64,000 nt of DNA from Planococcus citri (GCF_950023065.1 NC_088680.1:46612559-46676558), one strand, 5' to 3'. Positions 11,654 through 21,473 are shown, counted from the first letter of the stretch. Notes: generated from the letters alone by a model not told the origin. Translations and numbers: made by a program.

Positions 11654-14600
11654 ATGCCGACCTTGGCAAATATTTTTATGACGCTGAAGAATTTTAATCT
11701 ATCTAACCAAAAATTAGTAATTTCATTCGGAGAAGGAGAGTTAAACGATGATCGAATTCCATTAAATTACATCGCATACTGGGTTCAGAAAATCTGCGGC
11801 CTGATAAAATATCAAAAACCTTCGTCAACTTTAATTCTATTTCCGATCCTACATCCAATGACCCATAAAAAACCTCGTGGTCATATTCGAAGATATCTAC
11901 GAATTCTATCTATTTACAAGAAAAATATCTATCGTATGAAAAATACCAGACTGATTACAGAATTATCGAAGCAGTTTCTAGTTACAAATGGCTATCGTTT
12001 TAAAACAAACAGATCCGGAGTGATCAATGTTATTAAAGGAAAATTCTATTATAGTAATAAACTACATGATTTCTTACCGAAAGATGATAATTCCAAAGCA
12101 CTACGAAGCCAATTTGAAGAAATATTGCGGAAATATAATATGATCCAGTCTGAACCTGAAAAGGAAATATCACCGATAGAAATTAATAAACTACCTATTA
12201 GGTCAATACCCGAAGAAGAAGAAATCATACCTGAGTCTGTAGCGCGAATTACTCTTAAAAAATCGCCAATTCGTGTAAAATCACCACCAATATTACGCAG
12301 AAAAGTACTCTCGCCATTGAAGAAAAAATTATCGCCGATAAGAAAACCAAAAATTATCCAAACATACGAAAACAACGATGAGAAAATCGAAATCTGCGAA
12401 CCAATCACTGAGCAGCATCCGAACGGTGAACCTGAGATGGAAAAACACGAACATATTAACATCAATTGCATTATAAATCACAATAATGCTGACGAAAGCT
12501 TCTCATCGGACGAATCGCTTAACTCTTCGGTTTCAATGGATACAGTGGCAACTTGCAACTCACCAGCTAATTTAAGTATCGAAGATGAAATCGAGGTGGT
12601 GTATGATCTATATAATGTTCATTCCAATCAACAATTAGTTCTCTATCAACGACCTGTTGAAAAACAACCAGTTACTATCAAAGAAATTACCGAAGAAATT
12701 ATAGAAATTAATAAAATAAAAACTATCGAAGCGAATGAACAACCTAAACATCTGAGAAATACAAGTGCGATTCCATTAAAAATTGAGACTGAAGATTGCG
12801 TAGTTCTACTCGATTCCGGTGCTGATGCGAACGTTATTGATCAAGGTACACTCTACATGCTGCATAGAAATCATCCAAATCACGTAGCTTTCGAACCCGC
12901 AAATCAAGTAGCAATTGTTAAAGTAGCTAACGGTAACGAAGAAGAATGTCTTGACTTCATGGGCGTTGTACAGTTTAAATTTAAAGACCATAAAATCAAC
13001 GTAAAATTTCATGTAATGAGAAACTTACCAGGAAAAATTCTCATCGGTCATCATGCTATGAAAGACAACAATATCGATACTGAGTTTGGTCCAATGAGAG
13101 CGAAGTGTGAACGTGGCGGCATAACTGAATACATCGATTTCATAATTCTGGATAAATACATCAACATCCATGAAATTCATATACGATTAATTGATAAAAT
13201 AATTAAACCAATCGAACCTACAAAAGATACTGGCGAAATTCTTCGTAAAAAGCTACTCCGAAATGATAGAAATATTCAGCTATCGAACGATCAACAGCAA
13301 ATAGCTTTCCAACGTCTAAACCCGCATGCCCGTATTTTCCGTGACGAAATTGGTCGTTATAATGGTGATCCAGTGGTCTTCAAATTCAACGTCGACAAGG
13401 TTCCAAATTTTAATGGTAGAAATTACATTCCGAGTGTTCACATGCGTGAAAAAGTAAAAGCTGAAATGCATCGGTTGATTATTAATGATATTATTAGACC
13501 ATCGAATACAACACATGTTAATAACACTATAATGCGTACCAAATCCAACGGCTCACTGCGTATTTGTTTAGATCCTGAAGAGCTGAATAAATATTTAATT
13601 CCAAATTACAACGAACCACCGAACTCTGAACGCCTGGTTCATGATGGAAAAAACAAAATGTATCGATCAACTGGCGATTTCAACTCGGGATTCTGGCAAG
13701 ATCCACTCGACGAAAATTCGAAAAAATACACCGGATTTAAAATGGATGGTGAAATTTGGGAATGGCAAGTTGATCCATTCGGTACCGTTGTCGCAATGGG
13801 CGAGTTTATCGATCGCAGACGGAGAATGTTTTATGGTCTTCCAGTGAAGATGTTCGTGGATGAATTTCTAATAGAAACCGAAACGTTCGAGGAACATGTC
13901 CAATTGCTTGAGGAAGTGTTCCGGCGAATCAACGAAGCGAATATGACGCTGAATCCGAGTAAAACCAAATTATTCCAGAAAAATGTTGATTTTCTTGGCC
14001 ATATCATCGGTGAAGACTCTGTTAAAAAACAAGATCAAAAAATGGAAAAATTACTACGTTTTAGAAATAAATTCTTCAATAAACGTCAAAACAGAGTTAT
14101 TCTACCAACTGTTACGAATATCAAGCAGTTCACCGGTCTCACGAATCTATACAGAAAGTTCATTGAAAACTATCAAACAATATTAGAACCAATCACGAAA
14201 CTCACCAAGAAAGATGTACCGTTTGTCTGGGGAAAAGAACAATCCGATGCTTTTGACCGACTATACGAAGCTTATCAACAAAAGTTCGAATTAAAGATGC
14301 CCGATAATGAAGAACCATTCTACATAGAAATCAGCGTCGAATCAGCCACCGTAAATGCAGTCTTGTATCAAGTTCTAGAAGGAGAAAAACACATCGTTAT
14401 GTTCGTATCATCTGCATTAAAATCACATGAAAAAAATTACACCATCATTGAAAAACGAGTATTTGCGCTTGTTAATGCGCTAAAGAAAACCAGAATGTGG
14501 CTGATTGGTAGAGAAATACACGTACCCATTAGTTTGAAAACAGCTGTATCGAAGATAAAAGATGCGTCTGAATTCCATGTTAAAGCTGCTGGATGGTATC

Positions 14601-15904
14601 TCTGGACAAAACATCTCAACGTTCAATACACCATCTCGAAACCTGACCACAAACTATTCAACTTGCCTCCACTGGAATTGATCAGATCTGAAGAAATAAT
14701 GGATATTTTAGAAATAAGAGTACAGATAAAACGAGATCTCGAAGACGCATTGTTTCATTTATCAACATGGCAAAATGATGATCCGAAATTAAAAACTATT
14801 ATCAACGCATTAAATGGTCAAGTTACGGATAAAATTAAGTTCAGAGGAAAAAAAGCAGTCGCGAAGTATATAGAAAACATCAAAGAAAAATATACAACTG
14901 ATCACAGTCTACTATATCGAACAACTGGCGAATATCCATTACCTTATCTTCCAAGTGCGCTGCTGAGAGAAACTGTTGAGTATTTGCACGAATGGTACGG
15001 TCATCTCGGAAAGAATAAACTGATTGACATTTTTAATAGAACTTACTACCATCCATCGGCTGAAAAACATATTGCTTTTATCGTAAGTGTCTGTATTGTC
15101 TGCAAACAGAACAAAATCTACGGATTAAAAAAGTATCCAGAGTTTGCCAAAGTTACAGCAAATGATATCGGAGAAAATGTTAGTGTTGATCTTTATGGGC
15201 AATTGCCGAATCCACTGGGTCTTCCTCGTGCTATCGTCGTCGCTAAAGATGTATTTAGCAAGAAAGTATATCTGATGGCACTTAAAGATACGAAAACAGA
15301 ATCGGTCTTACCTATTTTAACACGAATCAACGATGATATGCGAGCTCATGGTCACAAATTAAAGCGAATCACGACTGATAACGGACCACAGTTTATGTCG
15401 AATCAATGGAAAGATGAGTGTAAGCGGTTGAAGGTGGAATGTACGTACGTCTCGCCATATAATCCTCAGTCATCTACGGTGGAAAGAAGCATGAGAGAAA
15501 TCGGCACGCAATTAAGAATTTATCTAAACGAAAATAGTGATACCGAAGATTATACTCACGAAAACTGGCATAATTACGTAACAACGGTAGAGAAAAATCT
15601 CAATATGGCTCCTTCGGATTACGGTCTTAGTCCATTTGAGATATGGGGCATTCCCCAAGATGCACCGAAGCCTGAAATTATAGAAACGTTTCAACATGAT
15701 GTCAACAAGCTGTTAAAAAAAGCAATAGAAAAAATTAGTAACTACGAGAAAAAATATACTACATTCGACAATCTACCAGATACTATCGTTACCTTAATGC
15801 CAAATCCGAGTATGTCCAAGAACGTGAATTTTTCAGGAGAGGAAATTGAAAGTTTGAAAGATGATAAAAACAAATGGAGGGGATATGATGTAGTAAAATT
15901 TTGA
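11654..15904 (+). CDS. pol: Retrotransposon pol: protease, RT, degenerate RNase H, integrase core
   Basis: 1416 residues from ATG 11654. Residues 1-375 are an unrecognised basic, serine/proline-rich N-terminal region. The retropepsin motif DSGAD begins at 387. The reverse transcriptase follows: motif A aspartate at 675 (GDFNSGF), motif B around DPFG, motif C FVDE at 734-737 where YxDD is usual. The Ty3/Gypsy RNase H region (about 888-965) keeps the glutamate of NYTIIEK but lacks the first and third catalytic aspartates. The integrase has an HxxxH/CxxC zinc site (about 1113-1150) and a full catalytic triad D1179, D1242, E1277, with 34 residues between the last two. From residue 1378 on, the frame runs into the MITE at 15786, so the last 39 residues are not original. 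The original continuation is in register at 16972. Gag and pol are in different frames, about 120 bases apart. Confidence 0.9.
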   Translation: MPTLANIFMTLKNFNLSNQKLVISFGEGELNDDRIPLNYIAYWVQKICGLIKYQKPSSTLILFPILHPMTHKKPRGHIRRYLRILSIYKKNIYRMKNTRLITELSKQFLVTNGYRFKTNRSGVINVIKGKFYYSNKLHDFLPKDDNSKALRSQFEEILRKYNMIQSEPEKEISPIEINKLPIRSIPEEEEIIPESVARITLKKSPIRVKSPPILRRKVLSPLKKKLSPIRKPKIIQTYENNDEKIEICEPITEQHPNGEPEMEKHEHININCIINHNNADESFSSDESLNSSVSMDTVATCNSPANLSIEDEIEVVYDLYNVHSNQQLVLYQRPVEKQPVTIKEITEEIIEINKIKTIEANEQPKHLRNTSAIPLKIETEDCVVLLDSGADANVIDQGTLYMLHRNHPNHVAFEPANQVAIVKVANGNEEECLDFMGVVQFKFKDHKINVKFHVMRNLPGKILIGHHAMKDNNIDTEFGPMRAKCERGGITEYIDFIILDKYINIHEIHIRLIDKIIKPIEPTKDTGEILRKKLLRNDRNIQLSNDQQQIAFQRLNPHARIFRDEIGRYNGDPVVFKFNVDKVPNFNGRNYIPSVHMREKVKAEMHRLIINDIIRPSNTTHVNNTIMRTKSNGSLRICLDPEELNKYLIPNYNEPPNSERLVHDGKNKMYRSTGDFNSGFWQDPLDENSKKYTGFKMDGEIWEWQVDPFGTVVAMGEFIDRRRRMFYGLPVKMFVDEFLIETETFEEHVQLLEEVFRRINEANMTLNPSKTKLFQKNVDFLGHIIGEDSVKKQDQKMEKLLRFRNKFFNKRQNRVILPTVTNIKQFTGLTNLYRKFIENYQTILEPITKLTKKDVPFVWGKEQSDAFDRLYEAYQQKFELKMPDNEEPFYIEISVESATVNAVLYQVLEGEKHIVMFVSSALKSHEKNYTIIEKRVFALVNALKKTRMWLIGREIHVPISLKTAVSKIKDASEFHVKAAGWYLWTKHLNVQYTISKPDHKLFNLPPLELIRSEEIMDILEIRVQIKRDLEDALFHLSTWQNDDPKLKTIINALNGQVTDKIKFRGKKAVAKYIENIKEKYTTDHSLLYRTTGEYPLPYLPSALLRETVEYLHEWYGHLGKNKLIDIFNRTYYHPSAEKHIAFIVSVCIVCKQNKIYGLKKYPEFAKVTANDIGENVSVDLYGQLPNPLGLPRAIVVAKDVFSKKVYLMALKDTKTESVLPILTRINDDMRAHGHKLKRITTDNGPQFMSNQWKDECKRLKVECTYVSPYNPQSSTVERSMREIGTQLRIYLNENSDTEDYTHENWHNYVTTVEKNLNMAPSDYGLSPFEIWGIPQDAPKPEIIETFQHDVNKLLKKAIEKISNYEKKYTTFDNLPDTIVTLMPNPSMSKNVNFSGEEIESLKDDKNKWRGYDVVKF

Positions 15905-16970
15905 AGTATGATAGCTCAATCTCTTATGAAGAGATTGTCTGAGCTACATTTGTAAAATTTCTCAATTTAGTACGTGTAATTAAATGTTTTTCAAACAGTG
16001 ATGGACATACTCAGGTTTTGATTCTATATGTCCATGTTGTTACGAATTGAAATCCGAGTATGTCCCAAATTTCTTATGAATTTCAGGTATGGGTGAACTG
16101 TTATGCAGTCTTAAATTAAAGACAATGAAATTCTTATTCGATTGGTGTTGAATTTTCATCATTTCGCGTAAAATTAACGATTTAATGAGTACTTCTATTT
16201 TACTGATTTTTGCATACTACGTACGTCATCTTTAAACTAAAAATACTCGAAATTTTCAGTGGACACATAGGTATTTTAATACAGCAAAATGTTCGGATTT
16301 TCATCCTCTTGAAAATGAGCTGTTGAAAATGAGCTGTTACCGAAAGCTCTACATGCAACCGTTCAAAAGTTTTCGAAGTTTGAAGTTGCGAAAAAGAGCT
16401 GCAAGCTGCAAGTATTGAACTTCAAACTGAAATTACTGAACGTTTTGAGTGGACACATAGGTATTTTAATGTATCAAAATGTTCGTAATTTTATCCTCTT
16501 TAAAATGGTTGTTTATCGAAAGCTGTTCCTTCAACCGTTTGAAAGTTCTCGAAGATCAAAATTACGGAAGGTGGTCAACTGTGTTATCACTGTTATCAAG
16601 CAGTCACAAGTCACAATGAGTTCATTGAATTCTGTTTGGAATATTTTGTAATGCGGATTAGGTACTAATTTATTTACCCTGATCTATGAAACCAGTTGTC
16701 TGGCGTACGAGATGATGAACAAGCTGGAACACAATCATTGATGGTTTTATTTTTAATGGACATACTCAATGGACATACTCGCTTTTAGCTTCTAAATGGA
16801 CATACTCAATGTTTAAAATTTATTTAAATTCAATTTTTTTACATTTTCATTATAATTATAAGGTTTATTATTTATTTCACTAGATTCGGCTGAGCGTCAG
16901 CTTTTCAGTGATACCAAAATCAAAAAATTGAAAATTTTGGACATACTCGGATTTGGCATTAAGGTAACGA
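15786..16970. mobile_element. 1185-bp TIR element inside pol, TA target duplication
   Basis: A perfect terminal inverted repeat of about 34 bases begins TCGTTACCTTAATGCC. The TA dinucleotides at 15784-15785 and 16971-16972 flank it, as in Tc1/mariner-type insertions. The pol frame before and the RNase H frame after are in register when one TA is counted. Inside are seven exact copies of GGACATACTC, in both orientations, at 15808, 16003, 16056, 16758, 16771, 16798 and 16939, plus an internal duplication (16255-16400 versus 16440-16570). No transposase frame was seen, so it is non-autonomous. Confidence 0.85.
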
Positions 16971-16971
16971 T

Positions 16972-18285
16972 ATGCATGATATTGAACTATATATTGACAA
17001 AAGTGGATTTCTATGGGCAGCTACCGATGGGGCATGTAAAGCCAACGGAAGCGACGATGCTGTCGCTGGAATTGGCGTTTGTTTTAAACCAACCAGCAGG
17101 TATAACATTTCGCAGCGATTAAATAAACAGAAACCGACAAATAATTTGGCCGAACTCTACGCGATAAAAGAGACGATACTTGCTGTTCTATGGAAAACCG
17201 ATCACCGAAAATTAAAGATTTTGACTGATTCGCTGTATGCCAAACAAACTATTGATAAAACACTCGAATACGAACTGAACGAATGGAAAAATGCATCGAG
17301 GAAACTAGTGGCTCATAAAGATCTTCTTTTACAAATAAAGGAATTAAAAAGCCGAATGCATCATGTAGAAATAATCCATACAAAAGGTCATAAATACGAT
17401 TTCACGAACATTGTGGCCGATAAATTAGCAAAGCAAGCTGTTTATGGCGATGACCGCGAACAAATCTTGAACTTACCTCAAGAAACGAAGCGTGAAAAAA
17501 TCCATAAACTTATTCGATTGAAACAGCTGGAATTATGGATTACTCAAGAGCAAAAATTCAACGAGAACGACGATCCAGAGAAAAGACTCCAAGAAGGAGA
17601 TCTAGTAATGATTTCTACTCATCTACATAGCAACGCTGACAGATTTTTAGCCGGTAAATTCTATCCGAAGCGCATTGGTCCGTTTATAGTGGAGGAACAA
17701 GTTGATGTTAACTGCTACCTAGTCAGAAATTACAAAACAGAGGAAAACGACGATATAAAATTTGTAAATCTTCGACAAACAACCATCTATGCGAAAAAAG
17801 AACAAGTTCAACTACTCGAAGACAATATTAAATATACCTCTCCATTTGATAAAAGAACGTTCCAACAGCGGATAGATGATCAGAGAAAACTTGAATTGGT
17901 CCAACAGGATGCGGAGTCTGAAAGCGATTATCTAGGTTGGAACGATGAGCAAACAAATCCATCTAAATTAAAACAATTAAAAAATATTATTCAGATGAAG
18001 AAAAGAAGAGGTCGACCACCTAAGGAAACACCAACGAAAAATGTACTTACCATCAACATGATTATTTCTAATTCACCGGTACCGATCGAAAGCAATTACA
18101 CTCAAGAACTAATGAGAATCGAAAACGAAATTGGCGAAGATGAATTATTCAAAACAGCAGCAGAAATTCGAAAAATTAAATACGAGCAAAACATCCCAAC
18201 ATCAACGCGCCAACTTCTTAGAAATAATCTAAAAGAGAAATTCTCCACAGAAGAATATTACCGAATAGTAAGAGGATGGAATTAA
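16972..18285 (+). CDS. Second (cell-type) RNase H, integrase C-terminal-like domain and AT-hook
   Basis: 437 residues, in register with the pol upstream of the MITE, so it was probably the C-terminal part of one polyprotein. Residues 1-160 are an RNase H1-like domain with every catalytic position present: D19 (ATDGACK), E61 (NLAELYAIKE), D86 (ILTDS), H140 (TKGH) and D150 (VADKLAKQA). Residues about 209-265 (GDLVMISTH to KRIGPFIVEE) resemble the SH3-like GPY/F module that normally ends Ty3/Gypsy integrases. KKRRGRPPK at about 343-351 is an AT-hook core. Thus the new RNase H lies between the integrase catalytic core and its usual C-terminal domain. It likely replaces the degenerate RNase H of pol in removing RNA from RNA:DNA hybrids. 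The ATG at 16972 straddles the target site, so it may not be a true start. Confidence 0.88.
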   Translation: MHDIELYIDKSGFLWAATDGACKANGSDDAVAGIGVCFKPTSRYNISQRLNKQKPTNNLAELYAIKETILAVLWKTDHRKLKILTDSLYAKQTIDKTLEYELNEWKNASRKLVAHKDLLLQIKELKSRMHHVEIIHTKGHKYDFTNIVADKLAKQAVYGDDREQILNLPQETKREKIHKLIRLKQLELWITQEQKFNENDDPEKRLQEGDLVMISTHLHSNADRFLAGKFYPKRIGPFIVEEQVDVNCYLVRNYKTEENDDIKFVNLRQTTIYAKKEQVQLLEDNIKYTSPFDKRTFQQRIDDQRKLELVQQDAESESDYLGWNDEQTNPSKLKQLKNIIQMKKRRGRPPKETPTKNVLTINMIISNSPVPIESNYTQELMRIENEIGEDELFKTAAEIRKIKYEQNIPTSTRQLLRNNLKEKFSTEEYYRIVRGWN

Positions 18286-18592
18286 TCGAAACGTCACATA
18301 GTCAAAAAACAACTGCCTCAATCACCAAAACAACGAAAAGCCAAAAATCAACTGATAACAAAAAAATAAAATCTTCATTTCTAGAACTTCGAAGGAAATG
18401 CGCATTAAAAATATTCAAGTAAATGTGTTCCTTGTGTTTGATGATCTTTCTTAGCAGTTTGTTATTAATTATTAGTTTGCTTTTAATGAGTAATACTGTG
18501 CTAAAGTACCTCGTACGATTCTGTGTTTCGAATGAGTATTAGTTTGCGTATTCGGTGGTGAAAATATAGAAATAATTCCTATCAAATCCAAG

Positions 18593-19894
18593 TTGCGTCC
18601 GGTGTCGAGAATAACGCGAGTTGCCGACGGCAGAATTGTTAAGTCCTACAAATATAAAGACGATACTAACTCCTACTCAGACCGATCAATCTGCGATCTC
18701 AAAATCAAACTAAAACAGAAAACCGATATGATAGGTCAACTCAAAGAAGACAATAGAGCGGCTGATCGAAAGGTGGAGGAAATGCAGCAGCGAATAAATG
18801 ATCTAGAGAGACGTACGGTGAATTTACGAAACAAACTTGAAGAATCGAAGAAAATACCCTTTTCCGCCTATAAACAAGAAAAGATAATTAACAACCTCAC
18901 CGAACAGGTACGAATTCTAGAAATAAAAGTAAAGGATCGAGATTTGACCATCCGAGGACTAAACGAGGACAACGCGGAGTTGGCAGCAATCATAGATATG
19001 GAGAGAAATGACAGGAGATATTACCAACAACAACTTGAAGAAGAAAAGATCAAACGAAAGGAAGAAAACGAACGAACTCGACAACAGTTACAAGAATCTC
19101 GTAACCGAAACTTAGAGATTCTGGCAAGACAGAATTATTTACGGAATCGCGAAGAAGAAGCTGTTCGCCAATCAACGGTTCTATCTCGTCAACTTCGTCG
19201 TGTCTCTAACTACTTAATGGGAAAATTTCATTCAAACTACGTTGTAACCGGAATACTCACCATCAAACAATCCGATGACAAGTTATACGCCCATTTCAAT
19301 AATTCCAGAATGCTCGGAGATGGTTTTGCTGCTTATTTGATACGCGATGCTCTCATGGAAAACAAAGAAAAAAGTATATTAGAAATGGTGGAAGGCGTTA
19401 ATATTCGGTATACTGTAAAAGAGTTTCGTGAATATTTAGAAATGAACGATCGCACAGACAGAACTTGCATAACCAGCTTCGGGTGGCTCGATATTCAAAA
19501 CGGTAGGATGACGGAAAATAACTTAAACAACGAGATCTACGCAGTCCTGAATAAATTGAAGTCGAAATACGAAATTATTAGAGTTATTCTACTACCCCAA
19601 ATCGAAAACTGCCTACGAGTCCAGTATGCTCAACCTTACGAATTTCAGTCTATCATTCGACAAAATGACCAGCGATCAAGTTTCTTCAATGCGACGCTAA
19701 TCAACGCAGCGAGACAACTATCCGATGATGTATGTACGATCGTAACGCGAAATATAGAAAACATCGATCAGGACTACGTGGGATACAAATTTTTTACGAA
19801 ACCAAACTCTACGAAAATCTTCTTCCATAACGAGTATACCAACGCAATAAGATTGAAATTATTAGACGAGCCGCGTTCCCTGTTGGATGATTGA
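18593..19894 (+). CDS. Third ORF of the retroelement: coiled-coil protein, not an envelope
   Basis: An open frame of about 433 residues in the position where some Ty3/Gypsy elements carry env. The frame is open from 18536, but no ATG is found before 18728, so an upstream spliced leader or the internal ATG must start it. Residues about 20-200 are rich in E, K, R, Q and L with heptad-like spacing, a long coiled coil. Residues 205-433 look globular. This part holds GDG at 242-244 after a hydrophobic stretch, ITSFGWLDI at 293-301, and a V-I-L-L-P-Q-I segment. That layout vaguely recalls SGNH/GDSL esterase blocks, but the serine would be replaced by glycine. There is no signal peptide, transmembrane segment or furin site. 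Function unknown; the SGNH resemblance is a weak inference. Confidence 0.7.
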   Translation: MRPVSRITRVADGRIVKSYKYKDDTNSYSDRSICDLKIKLKQKTDMIGQLKEDNRAADRKVEEMQQRINDLERRTVNLRNKLEESKKIPFSAYKQEKIINNLTEQVRILEIKVKDRDLTIRGLNEDNAELAAIIDMERNDRRYYQQQLEEEKIKRKEENERTRQQLQESRNRNLEILARQNYLRNREEEAVRQSTVLSRQLRRVSNYLMGKFHSNYVVTGILTIKQSDDKLYAHFNNSRMLGDGFAAYLIRDALMENKEKSILEMVEGVNIRYTVKEFREYLEMNDRTDRTCITSFGWLDIQNGRMTENNLNNEIYAVLNKLKSKYEIIRVILLPQIENCLRVQYAQPYEFQSIIRQNDQRSSFFNATLINAARQLSDDVCTIVTRNIENIDQDYVGYKFFTKPNSTKIFFHNEYTNAIRLKLLDEPRSLLDD

Positions 19895-20450
19895 AAATCG
19901 TATCGACTCTCCTCTCCCGAAGTATGTTATTATATTGCTATTAATCTAAAAATCAAACAGCTCTCTCGAAGTTTTCAGCTGTGATTGTTTTTTTTTCATA
20001 CTTCTTAGTTAATCATTTCTATTATCATTGTTGTGTAAAATTCTCTTATTTTTTTTTTACTGATCATGAGTTATTTTCTAAGTTCGACTGAACGTAATTT
20101 TCTTTTGTGTTCTACAAGTGATATGTAAAATTCTTATACTAATGTGATACCTCTATGATAATCGAGGCTGTAAAATCGTATTATTTTGTTTTTTTCTCGT
20201 TTGTTTTTTTTTAATGATATCTAATTTAGTTCTAGTTCCTTCAAAGACAGTCGACTCGACGTAATTCAAATGTGTTATCGAATAGAAATCAATACTATTA
20301 TTTCTTAAGAATCATTTGTGATATTTTCTTTTCTTGTTGTATAATTTATCATTTATACTATTCGAGGTATTTTAATTAGTTGAGTCGGGGCAGGGGGTGT
20401 TCGTGGAACTGTCCCTCTTCTCGTGCCTCGCGCCGAGACAGTTGGGGCAG
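19895..20450 (+). other. 3' untranslated tract and polypurine tract of the retroelement
   Basis: About 550 non-coding bases with repeated T-runs and degenerate repeats around TTTTTACTGATCATGAG and TTAATGATATC. The bases directly before the 3' LTR, AGTTGGGGCAG at 20440-20450, are purine-rich and the best candidate polypurine tract. A GGGGCAGGGGG run lies at about 20388-20398. A short GC-rich inverted pair, ACTGTCCC and GAGACAGT, also lies in this tract. Confidence 0.5.
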
Positions 20451-20726
20451 TGAAACGGCACCTCCTCTGCCAAAATTGTGCCAATTTAGCGGCCAATAAT
20501 AGTCTGAAGTGGTTTATGGATAGTATGATAGTATTGGCAACGTTGTAATTCTCTAAGTCAACGATTGTGTTATATGTTTTCTGTGTTCGTTATTACCTTT
20601 TTATTCTTCGTTATGTAAAGTTGTCATGTTATATGAAAGTATTATTAAACGCCCTGAGATAAAGAAGTCTTACGTCTATTTATTTCTAATTTATGGAAGT
20701 AAAAAACTCAACAAGTACCCGGTTCA
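20451..20726 (+). repeat. 3' LTR (276 bp)
   Basis: Identical by eye to 9294-9569, followed by the CCAT target duplication at 20727-20730. Confidence 0.95.
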
Positions 20727-20730
20727 CCAT

Positions 20731-21072
20731 TAGGGTACCTACCTACGGCTGTTCCTAGTCTTGGGTTTATTTCCTTAAATGATCTCTTGAGCTAAAACTA
20801 AAAGACGCACTTAATTTAGAACTGAAAAAAAAAATGATAAAAGAGTCTCCGGTCTCGTCTCATTTAAAAATGAAAAAAGTGTTATTTACATACACTGTTT
20901 TTCGTTGCCATTGACATTTTTCAAGTTTTTATGTACCTACTACTTACCTAATTCATTCCATGATAAAAAATTGCAAACATTTTTTTTTTTGAAACTCCAG
21001 TACTGTAAATTGTAGGTACTGAGTAGGTATTTTTCTTATAGGTATAGTACGTAGATACTAATTTTTTTCCTG
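20731..21072. other. Spacer, nothing recognised
   Basis: AT-rich sequence between the LTR element and the nested MITE. No gene seen. Confidence 0.4.
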
Positions 21073-21250
21073 TACAGGGTGGCCAGAAATATCGGGTACC
21101 CCTAAAAAAGAGAAATGACTGAAGGCAGGATGGCTCTGAATGTTTTTTCTCGTACGTATGTACGCGTATACGTGCGCGCGCGTGGGGGGGGGGTAGTTTT
21201 CGTCCATGTTTCACAACTTGTAAACGGTTAAAAAACGCTAATCGGCAAGC

Positions 21251-21323
21251 TGCCTCTGTGGCGGCTTGCTATGGTAACGGATCGCTGTGCAAGAGGTCTC
21301 AGGTTCGATTCCCACGTCCGGCA
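21251..21323 (+). ncRNA. tRNA-like pol III promoter segment (SINE-type head)
   Basis: TGCCTCTGTGG at 21251-21261 resembles a box A, and GGTTCGATTCC at 21302-21312 is a perfect box B about 50 bases downstream, the spacing found in tRNA genes and tRNA-derived SINEs. The cloverleaf does not close well: the terminal TGCC/GGCA pair works but the T stem is poor. This makes it more likely a SINE head than a working tRNA. Confidence 0.45.
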
Positions 21324-21473
21324 GGAATTTTTTCAAAATTTTTTTTCGCGATTTTTATTTTTACGAGTTCAATTTTTACAGAAAATGTAATTAAATTATT
21401 TTTTTTTTGCTTTCAAACAATAAATAAATTTATTAATATTATTTTTCGAATTGTATGCCGAATTAGGCGAGGC

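Larger units (their letters stand above)
9294..20726 (+). mobile_element. 11.4-kb Ty3/Gypsy-like LTR retrotransposon, recent insertion
   Basis: Bounded by two 276-base LTRs that look identical base for base, and by CCAT direct repeats at 9290-9293 and 20727-20730. The order is LTR, leader, gag, pol (protease, reverse transcriptase, degenerate RNase H, integrase core), second RNase H with an integrase C-terminal-like domain, a coiled-coil third ORF, an approximately 550-base untranslated tract, LTR. The protein order of RT before integrase places it in the Ty3/Gypsy-like group. Two small DNA transposons (10403-10616, 15786-16970) interrupt gag and pol. Identical LTRs mean little time since insertion, so the nested elements are either very young or were carried in by the parental copy. 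Codon use and frames are otherwise intact. Confidence 0.95.

Noticed and set aside
18593..19894. Envelope gene of the retroelement
   Set aside because: No signal peptide, transmembrane segment, cleavage site or cysteine pattern; the N-terminal half is a coiled coil.
21251..21323. A functional tRNA gene
   Set aside because: Box A and box B are present, but the acceptor and T stems do not pair properly and the segment lies inside a mobile element; annotated as a SINE-like head instead.
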